Shown one piece after another: positions 38,337-49,831 of a stretch of DNA of 64,000 nt. Under the pieces are notes generated by a model. The model searched no databases, was not told the origin of the DNA, and saw nothing but the letters and a program-made list of their open reading frames with translations. Position 1 is the stretch's first letter; every line of letters starts with the position of its first letter. The position numbers were made by a program, and so were the translations under genes. This DNA is from DASPKT01 sp035626475 (GTDB taxonomy: Bacteria > Pseudomonadota > Alphaproteobacteria > Azospirillales > Azospirillaceae): positions 1 through 64,000 of the forward strand of contig DASPNP010000049.1 in assembly GCA_035626475.1 (NCBI GenBank), read 5' to 3'.

Positions 38337-39107
38337 TCAGCGCACGCCGGCGGGCGCGCGCTCCTTCATGATGCGGTCATAAGCGGCGTTGATGGCCGCC
38401 ATCTTGTCGGTGGCGATCTCCACGAACTCCTCCGGCAGGCCCTGCGCCATGACACGGTCGGGATGGTTCTCCCGCGTCAACCGGCGCCAGGCCGCCTTGA
38501 TCTCGTCGTCCGTGGCGGCGGCGCTGATGCCCAGCACCGCGTAGGGATCGTCCAGCGGGTCGGCGATGCCGGCCTCGGGCCCGCCATGGATGCGGCGGAT
38601 CTGCTGGTACTCGGCATCGGTGAAGCCGAAGATGCGGGCGACCTCGGCCAGATAGCGCAGCTCGCCGTCATGCATTTTCCCGTCGGCGCGGGCGATGGAG
38701 AAGAGCCCGCCCAGCAGGTCCTCCAGCACCGTCCGGCGGTCCTTGAACAGGCCGGCCAGCTGCTTGGCGTAGAGCTCGAAGCCCGCCGTGTCGCGCTTGG
38801 CCAGGTCGAAGACCCGGCCGACATTCTTCAGCTCGTCCGGCGGGACGTGGAAGACGCGCTTGAAGGCGTCGACCTCCACCCGGTGCACCACGCCGTCGGC
38901 CTTCGCCATCTTGGCGCCCAGCGCGATGACGCCGATGGTGAAGGCGATGGAGCGGGTGTTGTCCTTGCCGCCCTCCGGGGCCGCCTCGGCCTCCGACGCC
39001 CGGTACTCGTCCACGGCATGGCCGGCCACCGCGCCGATCAGCGCGCCCAGCGGCCCGCCGACGGCGAACCCCGCCGCCCCGCCCAGGATCTTTCCCCAGA
39101 TGCTCAT
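38337..39107 (-). CDS. DjlA-like TerB/J-domain co-chaperone
   Basis: A 256-aa protein. A Gly/Ala-rich N-terminal hydrophobic segment (about residues 5-32) may bind the membrane. A TerB-like helical domain (about 55-165, ALGAKMAKADGVVHRVEVDAFKRVF) follows. The C-terminal J domain (about 187-250, DPYAVLGISAAATDDEIKAAWRRLTRENHPDRV) has the HPD motif needed to stimulate DnaK. This is the DjlA layout. It is upstream of uup with a 9-bp gap. Confidence 0.9.
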   Translation of the reverse strand: MSIWGKILGGAAGFAVGGPLGALIGAVAGHAVDEYRASEAEAAPEGGKDNTRSIAFTIGVIALGAKMAKADGVVHRVEVDAFKRVFHVPPDELKNVGRVFDLAKRDTAGFELYAKQLAGLFKDRRTVLEDLLGGLFSIARADGKMHDGELRYLAEVARIFGFTDAEYQQIRRIHGGPEAGIADPLDDPYAVLGISAAATDDEIKAAWRRLTRENHPDRVMAQGLPEEFVEIATDKMAAINAAYDRIMKERAPAGVR

Positions 39108-39175
39108 GAAACCGCCCGCCGTGAGAAACGCCGCACCTTAGCGGCGGGGCCGGATGATGTGAAGCGGAAGGCGGG

Positions 39176-39520
39176 TCAGGGGTGGGTCGCCAGCATGTCG
39201 CGCAAGGCCGCCGCGACCCTGGCGGCGGTTCCGGCCGACAGCCTGCCGATCGGCTCTGCCGCAGACGCCTCGATGGTGGCGATCTTGGACGGCCGGATCA
39301 CCGACGGCTTCCGGAGGCCCGCCAGGACGAGATCGTCGATGGGGATGTCGTCCGGCCAAGGCTCGTTGCGGGCGCTGGTGATCATCAGAACCCAGAGCAG
39401 ACCGCTCGTCTCGAGCAGATGCGGGCGGGAGACGACCAAAGCGGGGCGTCGTTTGCCATGCTCCAGCTCGACATAGGGGAAACGCGCCGCGACGACCGCG
39501 AAGGGCTCAAAGGTCGGCAT
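39176..39520 (-). CDS. PemK/MazF-family toxin
   Basis: A 114-aa member of the PemK/MazF endoribonuclease family. It shows the KRRPALVVS block (about residues 23-31), the MITSA block (about 46-50), and LRKPSVIRPSKIATIE in the second half, which carries the usual Arg/Ser/Thr positions. It overlaps the 3' end of the MazE-like antitoxin gene by 14 nt, the usual antitoxin-first order. The toxin looks intact. Confidence 0.9.
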   Translation of the reverse strand: MPTFEPFAVVAARFPYVELEHGKRRPALVVSRPHLLETSGLLWVLMITSARNEPWPDDIPIDDLVLAGLRKPSVIRPSKIATIEASAAEPIGRLSAGTAARVAAALRDMLATHP

Positions 39521-39722
39521 AATCCTCTTCGTCGTTCGGCCCCGACCATTCGGTGAAGGCGGCGAAAGGATCCGCCCCGATCTTGCGGCGCGGCCGCACG
39601 ATCGCGCAGCCGTCCCGCAGCTCGTACTCGATCTCGTCGCCGGGCCCGACCCGCAGATGGTCGCGCACCGCCTGGGGCAGCACCGTCTGGGCCTTCACCG
39701 AGAGCTTGCTGGTCAGCGCCAT
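39507..39722 (-). CDS. AbrB/MazE-family antitoxin
   Basis: A 71-aa antitoxin. The swapped-hairpin DNA-binding part is MALTSKLSVKAQTVLPQAVRDHLRVGPGDEIEYEL (about residues 1-35). The acidic tail (AAFTEWSGPNDEEDYADL) should wrap the toxin. The ATG at 39722 follows GGAGGTGGAGG. A perfect inverted repeat at 39744-39761 just upstream is the likely autoregulatory operator. Confidence 0.92.
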   Translation of the reverse strand: MALTSKLSVKAQTVLPQAVRDHLRVGPGDEIEYELRDGCAIVRPRRKIGADPFAAFTEWSGPNDEEDYADL

Positions 39723-39743
39723 AACATCCTCCACCTCCAGAAA

Positions 39744-39761
39744 GTAAGACGGTCGTCTTAC
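39744..39761. promoter_or_regulatory. Autoregulatory operator of the MazEF-type operon
   Basis: GTAAGACGGTCGTCTTAC: perfect 8-bp arms around 2 nt, 22 bp upstream of the antitoxin ATG. Position and symmetry fit binding by a MazE-like dimer. Confidence 0.65.
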
Positions 39762-39812
39762 CGGCGCAACCCTACGCCCGACCGCATAGCTCCAATGCCG
39801 GATGGCCCGTCC

Positions 39813-39838
39813 GGAACCATGCTGCGGCGCATTATGTT
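39813..39838 (+). promoter_or_regulatory. Weak EcfG-like promoter of the GNAT gene
   Basis: GGAAC (39813-39817), a 17-nt spacer, then TGTT (39835-39838), 43 nt before the ATG. One base differs from the CGTT consensus. Confidence 0.35.
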
Positions 39839-39880
39839 TTCTTCGCATCCGCAGCAATACCGGCGGGTGGGAGTGACATC

Positions 39881-40423
39881 ATGACCGTGTACCGCAAGCT
39901 GCTGCCCGTCGAGGGCGCCCGCTACCGGGACCATCTGCTGCGCCTGGCGCCCCGGGACCGCCGCGCCCGGTTCATGGGCGCGGTCGGCGACGCCGGGATC
40001 GAGGCGCATGTCCGCCGCATCGACTGGAGGCGCACCGTGCTGGTCGCCTGCATCGTGCGCGGCGAGGTCCGCGGGGCGGCCGAACTGCGCCTGGGCCCTG
40101 ACGGCGAAGCGGAACTTGCCGTCAGCGTCGAGCCGGAGTGGCAGAGCCAGGGGCTGGGCACCGGGCTGGTCCGGCGCGTGCTCACCGCCGCCCGCACGCT
40201 GCGGGTCCGCCGGGTTTACATGCTCTGCCTGCCGGAAAACCACCGCATGCAGCGCATCGCCCGCCGCCTCATGGGCCCCTGCGTCTTCGAGCAAGGCGAG
40301 GTCACCAGCTCCGTCGATCTGGCGCCGCCGACGCCGCTGACCCTGGTGCAGGCGGCGCTGGACGCCGGCACCGTGCCGCTGGGCATGTTCCTGGACCAGT
40401 GGCAGGGCCGCTCGGCGGCATAG
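39881..40423 (+). CDS. GNAT family N-acetyltransferase
   Basis: A 180-aa acyl-CoA-dependent acetyltransferase. The acetyl-CoA loop is near residues 84-95 (EWQSQGLGTGLVRRVLTAA, a Q/RxxGxG/A motif), after the beta strand EAELAVSVEP. The later strand VRRVYMLCLPENHRMQRIARRLMG is also typical. The substrate is unknown. It is divergent from the MazEF-type module and may have an EcfG-like promoter at 39813, which would put it under general stress control. Confidence 0.9.
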   Translation: MTVYRKLLPVEGARYRDHLLRLAPRDRRARFMGAVGDAGIEAHVRRIDWRRTVLVACIVRGEVRGAAELRLGPDGEAELAVSVEPEWQSQGLGTGLVRRVLTAARTLRVRRVYMLCLPENHRMQRIARRLMGPCVFEQGEVTSSVDLAPPTPLTLVQAALDAGTVPLGMFLDQWQGRSAA

Positions 40424-40479
40424 ACGTATCCCGCCGCGCCCGGCACACTCCCGCCCCTCGAAGGTGAGGAGCGACTGAT

Positions 40480-44076
<3,597 letters not shown>

Positions 44077-44114
44077 GACCGGCTGAGGGCGGTTGCGGCG
44101 GTACGACCACTCTC

Positions 44115-44285
44115 CCCGTCACCCCGACGAAAGTCGGGGCCCAGGGGTTGCAGCGGGATACGATCCATGCAGCGCAGGTGTGGTTCGTGGTCGCATGGAG
44201 CCGAAGGCGCAATGCGATCTTCGGCCCGCTTCATCGACCGCACATGGCTGCAACCCCTGGGTCCCGGCTTTCGCCGGGATGACGG
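44115..44285. repeat. Nested repeat: family C arms enclosing a decayed family B element
   Basis: C arms CCCGTCACCCCGACGAAAGT...CCCAGGGGTTGCAGC (44115-44153) and GGCTGCAACCCCTGGGTCCCGGCTTTCGCCGGGATGACGG (44246-44285). Between them is half of a B element (TCGTGGTCGCATGGAGCC...GCAATGCGA, 44184-44217). It has the same nested plan as 15477-15716. Confidence 0.82.
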
Positions 44286-44344
44286 GACAGAGGAGCAACG
44301 GCCGAGAACCCAATAAACGGTGCTCCAAGCAGCTGCTCACCCGC

Positions 44345-44770
44345 TCACCCCTCCACGGCCCGCCTCATGGAGCGGGCGAAGGCGAGGTCGATGGCGCCCA
44401 GTACCGCCAGCACCGCGACGGCCAGGGGCGACAGCACGCTCCAGGCGGCGGCGATGGCGATGAAGCATACCGCGCCGGCCGTGCCGGCCATCAGCGGCGC
44501 CACCTCCAGCCAGCGGCCGCCGCGCCGGGCGGAGATTTCGACCGTCAGCGCGAACAGCAGCGTGCCGATGCCCAGTCCGCGCAGCCAGAGGGCGGAGTCG
44601 ACCGAACTGGTCAGAGCCGGATCGGTGAAGGCCAGCGCCGCGATCCAATCGGCGAAGAGCAGCAGGTCCAGCGCCACCAGGGCGCTCAGGACCGCATAGA
44701 GGTGGAAGGAGCGGAGCCCCCGGGCCGGGGCGGCGGAACGGGTGTCGGTGGCGGAAAGGGCGAGGGTCAT
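44345..44770 (-). CDS. Small four-helix membrane protein of unknown function
   Basis: A 141-aa protein with four hydrophobic segments (about residues 20-42, 58-77, 86-108 and 112-132), starting MTLALSATDTRSAAPARGLRSFHLYAVLSALVALDLLLF. I recognise no family. The ATG at 44770 follows GGAGG. It is divergent from an MmyB-type regulator across a 107-bp gap that holds an imperfect palindrome, so it is the best candidate target of that regulator. Confidence 0.7.
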   Translation of the reverse strand: MTLALSATDTRSAAPARGLRSFHLYAVLSALVALDLLLFADWIAALAFTDPALTSSVDSALWLRGLGIGTLLFALTVEISARRGGRWLEVAPLMAGTAGAVCFIAIAAAWSVLSPLAVAVLAVLGAIDLAFARSMRRAVEG

Positions 44771-44826
44771 GGCGACCTCCATCGGTTGGCGATGCCGCAC
44801 TCTCCTCCCCCGGCGACGGTGTCTCA

Positions 44827-44843
44827 ATTCCCTGGCAGGTAAT
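44827..44843. promoter_or_regulatory. Candidate operator between the membrane protein and the MmyB-type regulator
   Basis: ATTCCCTGGCAGGTAAT: arms of 8 bp around one base, 7 of 8 positions complementary. It lies in the divergent gap, 34 bp before the regulator ATG. Confidence 0.4.
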
Positions 44844-44877
44844 GGACGGCGCGTCGCGCAGGCCGCAGAGTGGGGGC

Positions 44878-45699
44878 ATGACGATGACCGACATCCGCCC
44901 CCGCACCCGCCCCGCCGGCAGCTTCGGCGCCCTGCTCCGCCGCTGGCGCCAGGCGCGCGGCACCAGCCAGTTGGACCTCGCGCTGACCTGCGCCACCAGC
45001 CAGCGCCACATCAGCTTCCTGGAGTCCGGCCGCGCCCGGCCCAGCCGGGGCATGGTGCTGAATCTGGGCGGCGCGCTGGCCGTGCCGTTGCGCCACCAGG
45101 ACGCCATGCTGCTGGCCGCCGGCTTCGCGCCCATGTTCGCCGCCCGCCCGCCGGACGCGCCGGAGCTGCAGCCGGTACAGGCGGCGGTGGACCGGATGCT
45201 GGCGCAGCAGGCTCCCTACCCCGCCGTGGTGGTCGACCGGCACTACACGCTGATCCAGGCCAACCCGGGCGCGCTGCGGCTGCTGGCCTTCCTGCTGGAC
45301 CTGGAAGGCCCGCCGGCGGAGCCGCTGAACTTCGCCCGGCTGCTGTTCAGCCCGCCCATGGCCGCCATCCTGGAGAATTTCCAGGAGGTCGCCGGCTGGA
45401 CGCTCCGCCGCCTGCGCGCCGAGGCCCTGCTGGAGGACCCGCTGGCCGAGGGCTTCGGCCCGCTGCGCGACCTGGACGACCGCGCCGACGTGGCGGAGCA
45501 CGCCAAGGCGGCCCTGGCCGACGACGCGCCCGTCGCCCCGACCCTGACGTTGCGCTTCAAGAAGGACGGAGTGCGCCTGTCGCTGCTGACCGTCATCGCC
45601 AGCATGGGCACGCCGCTCGACGCCGGCCTGCAGGATCTGCGTGTGGAGCTGTTCTTCCCCGCCGACGCCGCGACGGAGGCGTGGTTCCGGGCGGGGTAG
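44878..45699 (+). CDS. XRE-family regulator with MmyB-like ligand domain
   Basis: A 273-aa regulator. The N-terminal XRE HTH is at about residues 15-72 (FGALLRRWRQARGTSQLDLALTCATSQRHISFLESGRARPSR). It is followed by the PAS-like MmyB domain (PYPAVVVDRHYTLIQANPGALRLLAFLL to WFRAG), which in relatives binds fatty-acid-like ligands. The ATG at 44878 is preceded by GGGGG; an earlier in-frame ATG at 44842 would run through the candidate operator. It probably controls the divergent membrane protein gene and itself. Confidence 0.92.
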   Translation: MTMTDIRPRTRPAGSFGALLRRWRQARGTSQLDLALTCATSQRHISFLESGRARPSRGMVLNLGGALAVPLRHQDAMLLAAGFAPMFAARPPDAPELQPVQAAVDRMLAQQAPYPAVVVDRHYTLIQANPGALRLLAFLLDLEGPPAEPLNFARLLFSPPMAAILENFQEVAGWTLRRLRAEALLEDPLAEGFGPLRDLDDRADVAEHAKAALADDAPVAPTLTLRFKKDGVRLSLLTVIASMGTPLDAGLQDLRVELFFPADAATEAWFRAG

Positions 45700-45730
45700 A
45701 TACAGGCGGCCCGTAGGGGCTGGACCGTGG

Positions 45731-45866
45731 TGCGTCCTTCGACAAGCTCAGGATGAGGAAGGGGGTACGCGAGGCACTCCCGGTGCTTGCCCCAACACCA
45801 CATCCCCGCCGTGTTGGCCGGGAGCAGCAAAATCCCCCTCATCCTGAGCCTGTCGAAGGACGCACA
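45731..45866. repeat. Family A repeat with expanded core
   Basis: Arms TGCGTCCTTCGACAAGCTCA (from 45731) and CCTGAGCCTGTCGAAGGACG (about 45843-45862). The core is CGAGGCACTCCCGG...CCGGGAGCAGC, here with ~35 extra bases including CCACATCCCCGCCGTG. It lies between the convergently ending MmyB-type and cupin genes. Confidence 0.82.
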
Positions 45867-45923
45867 GCATCGACGCTGCCGCCGGTGAGGACGCCTGCTT
45901 GGCCCGTCGCAGCTCGCACAGCC

Positions 45924-46442
45924 TCACCGCCCCTTAGGCTTCCCATCATGCGGCCCCAGCTCGCGGGGCGGGCAGTCCTTCCAGTGCAGGTCGCCGATCT
46001 CGGCGTTGCGGGCGGGGTGCATGGGGTAGTGGACCTGGTTGTCGGCACGCTTGCGCTCGCCGACCACCAGCAGCCGGACGTCCGCGTCGGTGTTGTTCAT
46101 GAAGGTGTGGGCGATGCCGGTGCCGGGCGGGAAGCCGACGCCGTCGCCGGGCTTGAGGCGGTGCAGGTGGCCGTCCAGCCAGACGTCGGGCGTGCCCTCG
46201 ATGACATAGATGAACTCCTCCTCGGTGCTCTCGGCATGCGGCCAGGAGGTGCGGCGGCCGGGCGGCACCAGCTCGTGGTGGATGCCGATGCGGGTCAGGC
46301 CGAAGACCCGGCCGAAGGGCGAACCGATGGAGAGCAGCTCGTCGGAGCCCGGATAGCGCGCATCGTCCTGGTCCTGGATCTCCGTCCAGTGGCGGATGCA
46401 GTCGGGGCGTGCCCCCGAAGACGTTGCGTCGTGCGCGGACAT
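45924..46442 (-). CDS. Cupin domain protein
   Basis: A 172-aa double-stranded beta-helix protein. Cupin motif 1 is in WPHAESTEEEFIYVIEGTPDVWLDG (His and Glu ligands, about residues 67-92), and motif 2 is PPGTGIAHTFMNNT (about 105-118). A single metal-binding cupin is expected; it could be an isomerase, a dioxygenase or a binding protein. It is divergent from two LysE exporters across an 83-bp gap, so a link to amino-acid export is possible but unproved. Confidence 0.88.
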   Translation of the reverse strand: MSAHDATSSGARPDCIRHWTEIQDQDDARYPGSDELLSIGSPFGRVFGLTRIGIHHELVPPGRRTSWPHAESTEEEFIYVIEGTPDVWLDGHLHRLKPGDGVGFPPGTGIAHTFMNNTDADVRLLVVGERKRADNQVHYPMHPARNAEIGDLHWKDCPPRELGPHDGKPKGR

Positions 46443-46525
46443 GGGATGCGTTCTCCAACTTTGCCGAAGGGCTTGGCCGGACGCATCATAGCGGCCCGCC
46501 CCGATCCTGGAAGGTCCCGCCGCCC

Positions 46526-47170
46526 ATGGCCGAGTTCCCCGTCTTCGAGCTGCACACGCTGGCGCTGTTCATGGCGGCCGCCCTGGCGCTGAACGTCACG
46601 CCCGGGCCGGACATGCTGTTCTGCTTCGCCAGCGGCGTCGGTCGGGGCCCGAAGGCCGGCATCGCCGCCTCGCTGGGCGTCGCGGTGGGGGCGATGGTCC
46701 ATACGGTCGCGGCGGCGCTGGGGCTGGCGGGGCTGCTGCTGGCCTCCCCCGCCCTGTTCGAGATCGTGCGCTGGGCGGGTGCGGCCTATCTCGCCTGGCT
46801 GGCCTGGAAGAGCTTCCGCGCCCCGGCCCTGTCGGCGGACATGGCCGGCGGCGTCACCGCGCCGCTGGGCCGCATCTTCCTGCGCGGCGTCGTCACCAAC
46901 ATCCTGAACCCCAAGGTCGCGCTGTTCTTCCTGGCCTTCCTGCCGCAATTCATCGACTCGGCCCAGGGCTCGGTCGCGCTGCAGGCCCTGGTGCTGGGCA
47001 CGCTGATGAACCTGTCGGGCACTCTGGTGAACGCCGCGGTCGGCATGTCCGGCGGGGGCCTGGGCCGGCTGCTGCTGCGCCATCCGGTGGCGGCACGGGT
47101 GCAGAACTGGGTGGTGGGGACGATCTTCCTGGGGCTCGCCGCCCGCCTCGCCGTGCTGTCGCGGAACTGA
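46526..47170 (+). CDS. LysE-family amino-acid exporter (first of a tandem pair)
   Basis: A 214-aa inner-membrane exporter with about six helices. The LysE/RhtB signature is NVTPGPDMLFCFASGVGRGPKAGIAASLGV (about residues 23-52). The later FLRGVVTNILNPKVALFFLAFLPQFI block is conserved. It probably exports amino acids or homoserine-lactone-like solutes. A related gene follows after 4 bp, with the same TPGPDMLFCFASGV block, so the pair arose by tandem duplication. Confidence 0.92.
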   Translation: MAEFPVFELHTLALFMAAALALNVTPGPDMLFCFASGVGRGPKAGIAASLGVAVGAMVHTVAAALGLAGLLLASPALFEIVRWAGAAYLAWLAWKSFRAPALSADMAGGVTAPLGRIFLRGVVTNILNPKVALFFLAFLPQFIDSAQGSVALQALVLGTLMNLSGTLVNAAVGMSGGGLGRLLLRHPVAARVQNWVVGTIFLGLAARLAVLSRN

Positions 47171-47174
47171 GGCC

Positions 47175-47801
47175 ATGCCGACGGCGGAGACGCTGGGCCT
47201 GATGGCCGCCGTGGCGCTGGCGCTCGGGCTGACGCCGGGGCCCGACATGCTGTTCTGCTTCGCCAGCGGGGTGGAGCGGGGCCCGCGCGGCGGGCTGGCG
47301 GCATCATGCGGCATCCTGCTGGGGCTGGCGGCGCACATCGCCGCCGCCATCCTGGGCGTCTCGGCCCTGATCGCCGCCTCTCCCGCCGCCTTCGAGGCGG
47401 TGCGCTGGGGTGGCGCGGCCTATCTGCTGTGGCTGGCCTGGAAGAGCGTCACCGCGCCGGCCACCCTGCCCGAGGCGGAGGCCGCGACGGGCGGCCTCTC
47501 GGCCATCTTCTGGAAGGGCACGCTGACCTGCGTCACCAACCCGAAGCTGCTGCTGTTCTTCCTGGCGCTGCTGCCGCAGTTCGTGAGGCCGGAGCAGGGC
47601 GCCGTGCCGCTGCAGATGCTGGTGCTGAGCCTGGTCTTCATCGCGCCCGGCGTCACCGCCAACACCGCCGTCGGCGTGTCGGGCGCGGGGGTCGGGCGGG
47701 CGCTGCGGCGGCATCCCGGCTGGATGCGGGCGCTGAACGTCGCGGTCGGGCTGGTCTTCGCCGCCTTGGCGCTGAAGCTGCTGCTGGAACGCGCCGGCTG
47801 A
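47175..47801 (+). CDS. LysE-family amino-acid exporter (second of a tandem pair)
   Basis: A 208-aa paralogue of the preceding gene. The signature is GLTPGPDMLFCFASGVERGPRGGLAASCGI, and FWKGTLTCVTNPKLLLFFLALLPQFV is the C-terminal half block. Six helices are predicted. It may form a heteromeric or substrate-complementary pair with its neighbour. It ends 105 bp before the DUF533 gene. Confidence 0.92.
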   Translation: MPTAETLGLMAAVALALGLTPGPDMLFCFASGVERGPRGGLAASCGILLGLAAHIAAAILGVSALIAASPAAFEAVRWGGAAYLLWLAWKSVTAPATLPEAEAATGGLSAIFWKGTLTCVTNPKLLLFFLALLPQFVRPEQGAVPLQMLVLSLVFIAPGVTANTAVGVSGAGVGRALRRHPGWMRALNVAVGLVFAALALKLLLERAG

Positions 47802-47906
47802 GGCGCCCCGCCCTCCGCAAGGGGTAGTCCCCCGCCCCTTCGCCGCGCGCGACAGGCCACCGGGGTTTGGTTAAGAATGGCGCCGTCATTCCGGGGAGGA
47901 GACGGC

Positions 47907-48689
47907 ATGGATTTCGAGAAGCTGTTCACGCAGATGCTGTCGAGCCGGCTGTCCGGCCACAAGCGCAAGCCCCACAAGCATTACGGCCACCATGGCTACG
48001 GCAGCCACGGCCATGGCGGAAGCCACGGCGGCGTGCAGGGCGCGCTGGGCAAGGCCGCCTTTTCCAAGGGCGGCGGGCTGTCGCTGCTGGCCGGCATCGG
48101 CATGGCCGTGTACCAGCAGTACAAGGCCTCGCAGACCCACGCCGCGCCGCACGGGTCCGGATATCCGCCCCAGCCCCAGCCCTATCCGCCGCAATCCCAG
48201 CCTTATTCATCCCATCCGGTTCCGCCCCATCAGGCTCAGCCCTACCCGCCCCAGCCCGCCTCGGGGCCGTGGCAGACGCCGGGCGCGGGCGCCGCGCCGC
48301 CGCCCTTCCCCGGCTCCATGCCGCCGCCCTCCTCCCCGCCGGCCGAGCTGCTGCTGCTCGCCATGATCGAGGCGGCCAAGGCGGACGGGTACCTGGATGC
48401 CGAGGAGCGCGGCCGCATCCTGGGGCACCTGGACGAGGCCGGGGCCGGGCCTGCCGAGCGGGCCTGGGTCGAGCGCGCCATGGCGGCGCCGGCCGACCCC
48501 GACGCGCTGGTGGCCAGGGCGACGGACCCAGCGGTTCGGGCGGAGATCTACGCCGCCTCGCTGCTGGCGATCGAGCCCGACACCGAGGCCGAGCGCACCT
48601 ATCTCGCCTGGCTGGCGGGGCGGCTGGGTCTGCCGCGGGCCACCATCGCCGACATCGAGCGCCGCCTGGCCGAAGCCGGACGCGATTGA
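47907..48689 (+). CDS. DUF533 (YebE-like) family protein
   Basis: A 260-aa protein in three parts. The N-terminus is MDFEKLFTQMLSSRLSGHKR with a His/Gly-rich stretch (HKHYGHHGYGSHGHGGSHGG), possibly metal-binding. A Gly-rich hydrophobic segment (KGGGLSLLAGIGMAVYQQYK) and a ~75-residue Pro/Gln/Tyr-rich linker follow. The C-terminal TerB-like helical domain begins at about residue 148 (LLLLAMIEAAKADGYLDAEERGRIL). The ATG at 47907 follows GGGGAGGAG. The GYF-AIM24 gene lies 24 bp downstream, so the two are probably an operon; the function is unknown. Confidence 0.88.
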   Translation: MDFEKLFTQMLSSRLSGHKRKPHKHYGHHGYGSHGHGGSHGGVQGALGKAAFSKGGGLSLLAGIGMAVYQQYKASQTHAAPHGSGYPPQPQPYPPQSQPYSSHPVPPHQAQPYPPQPASGPWQTPGAGAAPPPFPGSMPPPSSPPAELLLLAMIEAAKADGYLDAEERGRILGHLDEAGAGPAERAWVERAMAAPADPDALVARATDPAVRAEIYAASLLAIEPDTEAERTYLAWLAGRLGLPRATIADIERRLAEAGRD

Positions 48690-48713
48690 ACGATCCAGGG
48701 GGAGCGACGCGCC

Positions 48714-49730
48714 ATGAGCCAATGGTACTTCCACACCGCCAGCAGCCAGGTCGGCCCGCTGGAGGGCAACGCCGCGCTTGAGTTCGCCCGCGGCAATCCC
48801 GACGCCCATTGCTGGCGCCAGGGCTTCGTCGAGTGGCTGCCGGTCGGCCGCGTCGCCGAGCTGTCGGCCAGCCCCAGTCCCTGGGGCGGCGTGCCGGTGC
48901 CGCCGCCGCCCATCCACGCCGGCGGCCCGCGCGGCCGCGCCGACGAGATCGACTTCAAGATCTACGGCCAGGAGATGCAGTTCGTCGAGGTCGAGCTGGA
49001 CCCCGGCGAGAGCGCGATCGCCGAGGCCGGGGCCATGATGTACAAGGACGCGCTGGTGGAGATGACCACCATCTTCGGCGACGGCTCCGGCCCTCAGGGC
49101 GGCGGCTTCATGGACAAGCTGATCGGCGCCGGCAAGCGCGTCATCACCGGCGAGAGCCTGTTCACCACCGTCTTCACCCACCGCGGCGGCGCCGGCAAGG
49201 CCAAGGTCGCCTTCGCCGCTCCCTTCCCCGGCACCATCCTGGCGCTGCGGCTGGCCGACGTCGGCGGTTCGCTGATCTGCCAGAAGGACAGCTTCCTGGC
49301 CGCGGCCAAGGGCGTGCAGATCGGCATCCATTTCCAGCGCCGCATCCTCACCGGCCTGTTCGGCGGCGAAGGCTTCATCATGCAGCGGCTGGAGGGCGAC
49401 GGCTGGGCCTTCGTCCATGTCGGCGGCACGGTGGTGGAGCGGCAGCTGGGCCCGGGCGAGGTGCTGCACGTCGACACGGGCTGCCTCGCCGCCATGACGC
49501 CGTCGGTGGATTTCGACCTGGTGCAGGCCGGCGGCATCAAGTCGGTGCTGTTCGGCGGCGAGGGGCTGTTCTTCGCGACGCTCCGCGGCCCCGGCCGGGT
49601 CTGGCTGCAAAGCCTGCCCTTCTCGCGCCTTGCCGGCCGCATGCTGGCCGCCGGCCGCCCGGGCGCCGGCCAGGGCGAAGGCTCGGTGCTGGGCCCGCTG
49701 GGCAGCATCGTGATGGGCGGCAACCGGTAG
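48714..49730 (+). CDS. AIM24/TIGR00266 family protein with N-terminal GYF_2 domain
   Basis: A 338-aa fusion. Residues 1-50 are a GYF_2 domain (WYFHTASSQVGPLEGNAALEFARGNPDAHCWRQGFVEWLPVG), a module that binds proline-rich sequences. The AIM24 beta-sandwich follows (about 80-330, IDFKIYGQEMQFVEVELDPGESAIAEAGAMMYKD, then QRLEGDGWAFVHVGGTVVE). The neighbouring DUF533 protein has a ~75-residue proline-rich linker, an obvious candidate ligand for the GYF domain. AIM24 proteins are widespread with no settled bacterial function. Confidence 0.9.
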   Translation: MSQWYFHTASSQVGPLEGNAALEFARGNPDAHCWRQGFVEWLPVGRVAELSASPSPWGGVPVPPPPIHAGGPRGRADEIDFKIYGQEMQFVEVELDPGESAIAEAGAMMYKDALVEMTTIFGDGSGPQGGGFMDKLIGAGKRVITGESLFTTVFTHRGGAGKAKVAFAAPFPGTILALRLADVGGSLICQKDSFLAAAKGVQIGIHFQRRILTGLFGGEGFIMQRLEGDGWAFVHVGGTVVERQLGPGEVLHVDTGCLAAMTPSVDFDLVQAGGIKSVLFGGEGLFFATLRGPGRVWLQSLPFSRLAGRMLAAGRPGAGQGEGSVLGPLGSIVMGGNR

Positions 49731-49831
49731 AACATGCCGCCTATGACTTCGGGGACGGCCGGGCCGCGCATGCCCCGCATGCGGAGGTCCGGCTGTGCCC
49801 CGGCGCCGGCGCGGCCTAGACTGGCCGCATC

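Noticed and set aside
36294..39476. 1060-codon open frame opposite uup and the DjlA-like gene
   Set aside because: It spans two real genes and their intergenic spaces on the other strand; no motifs.
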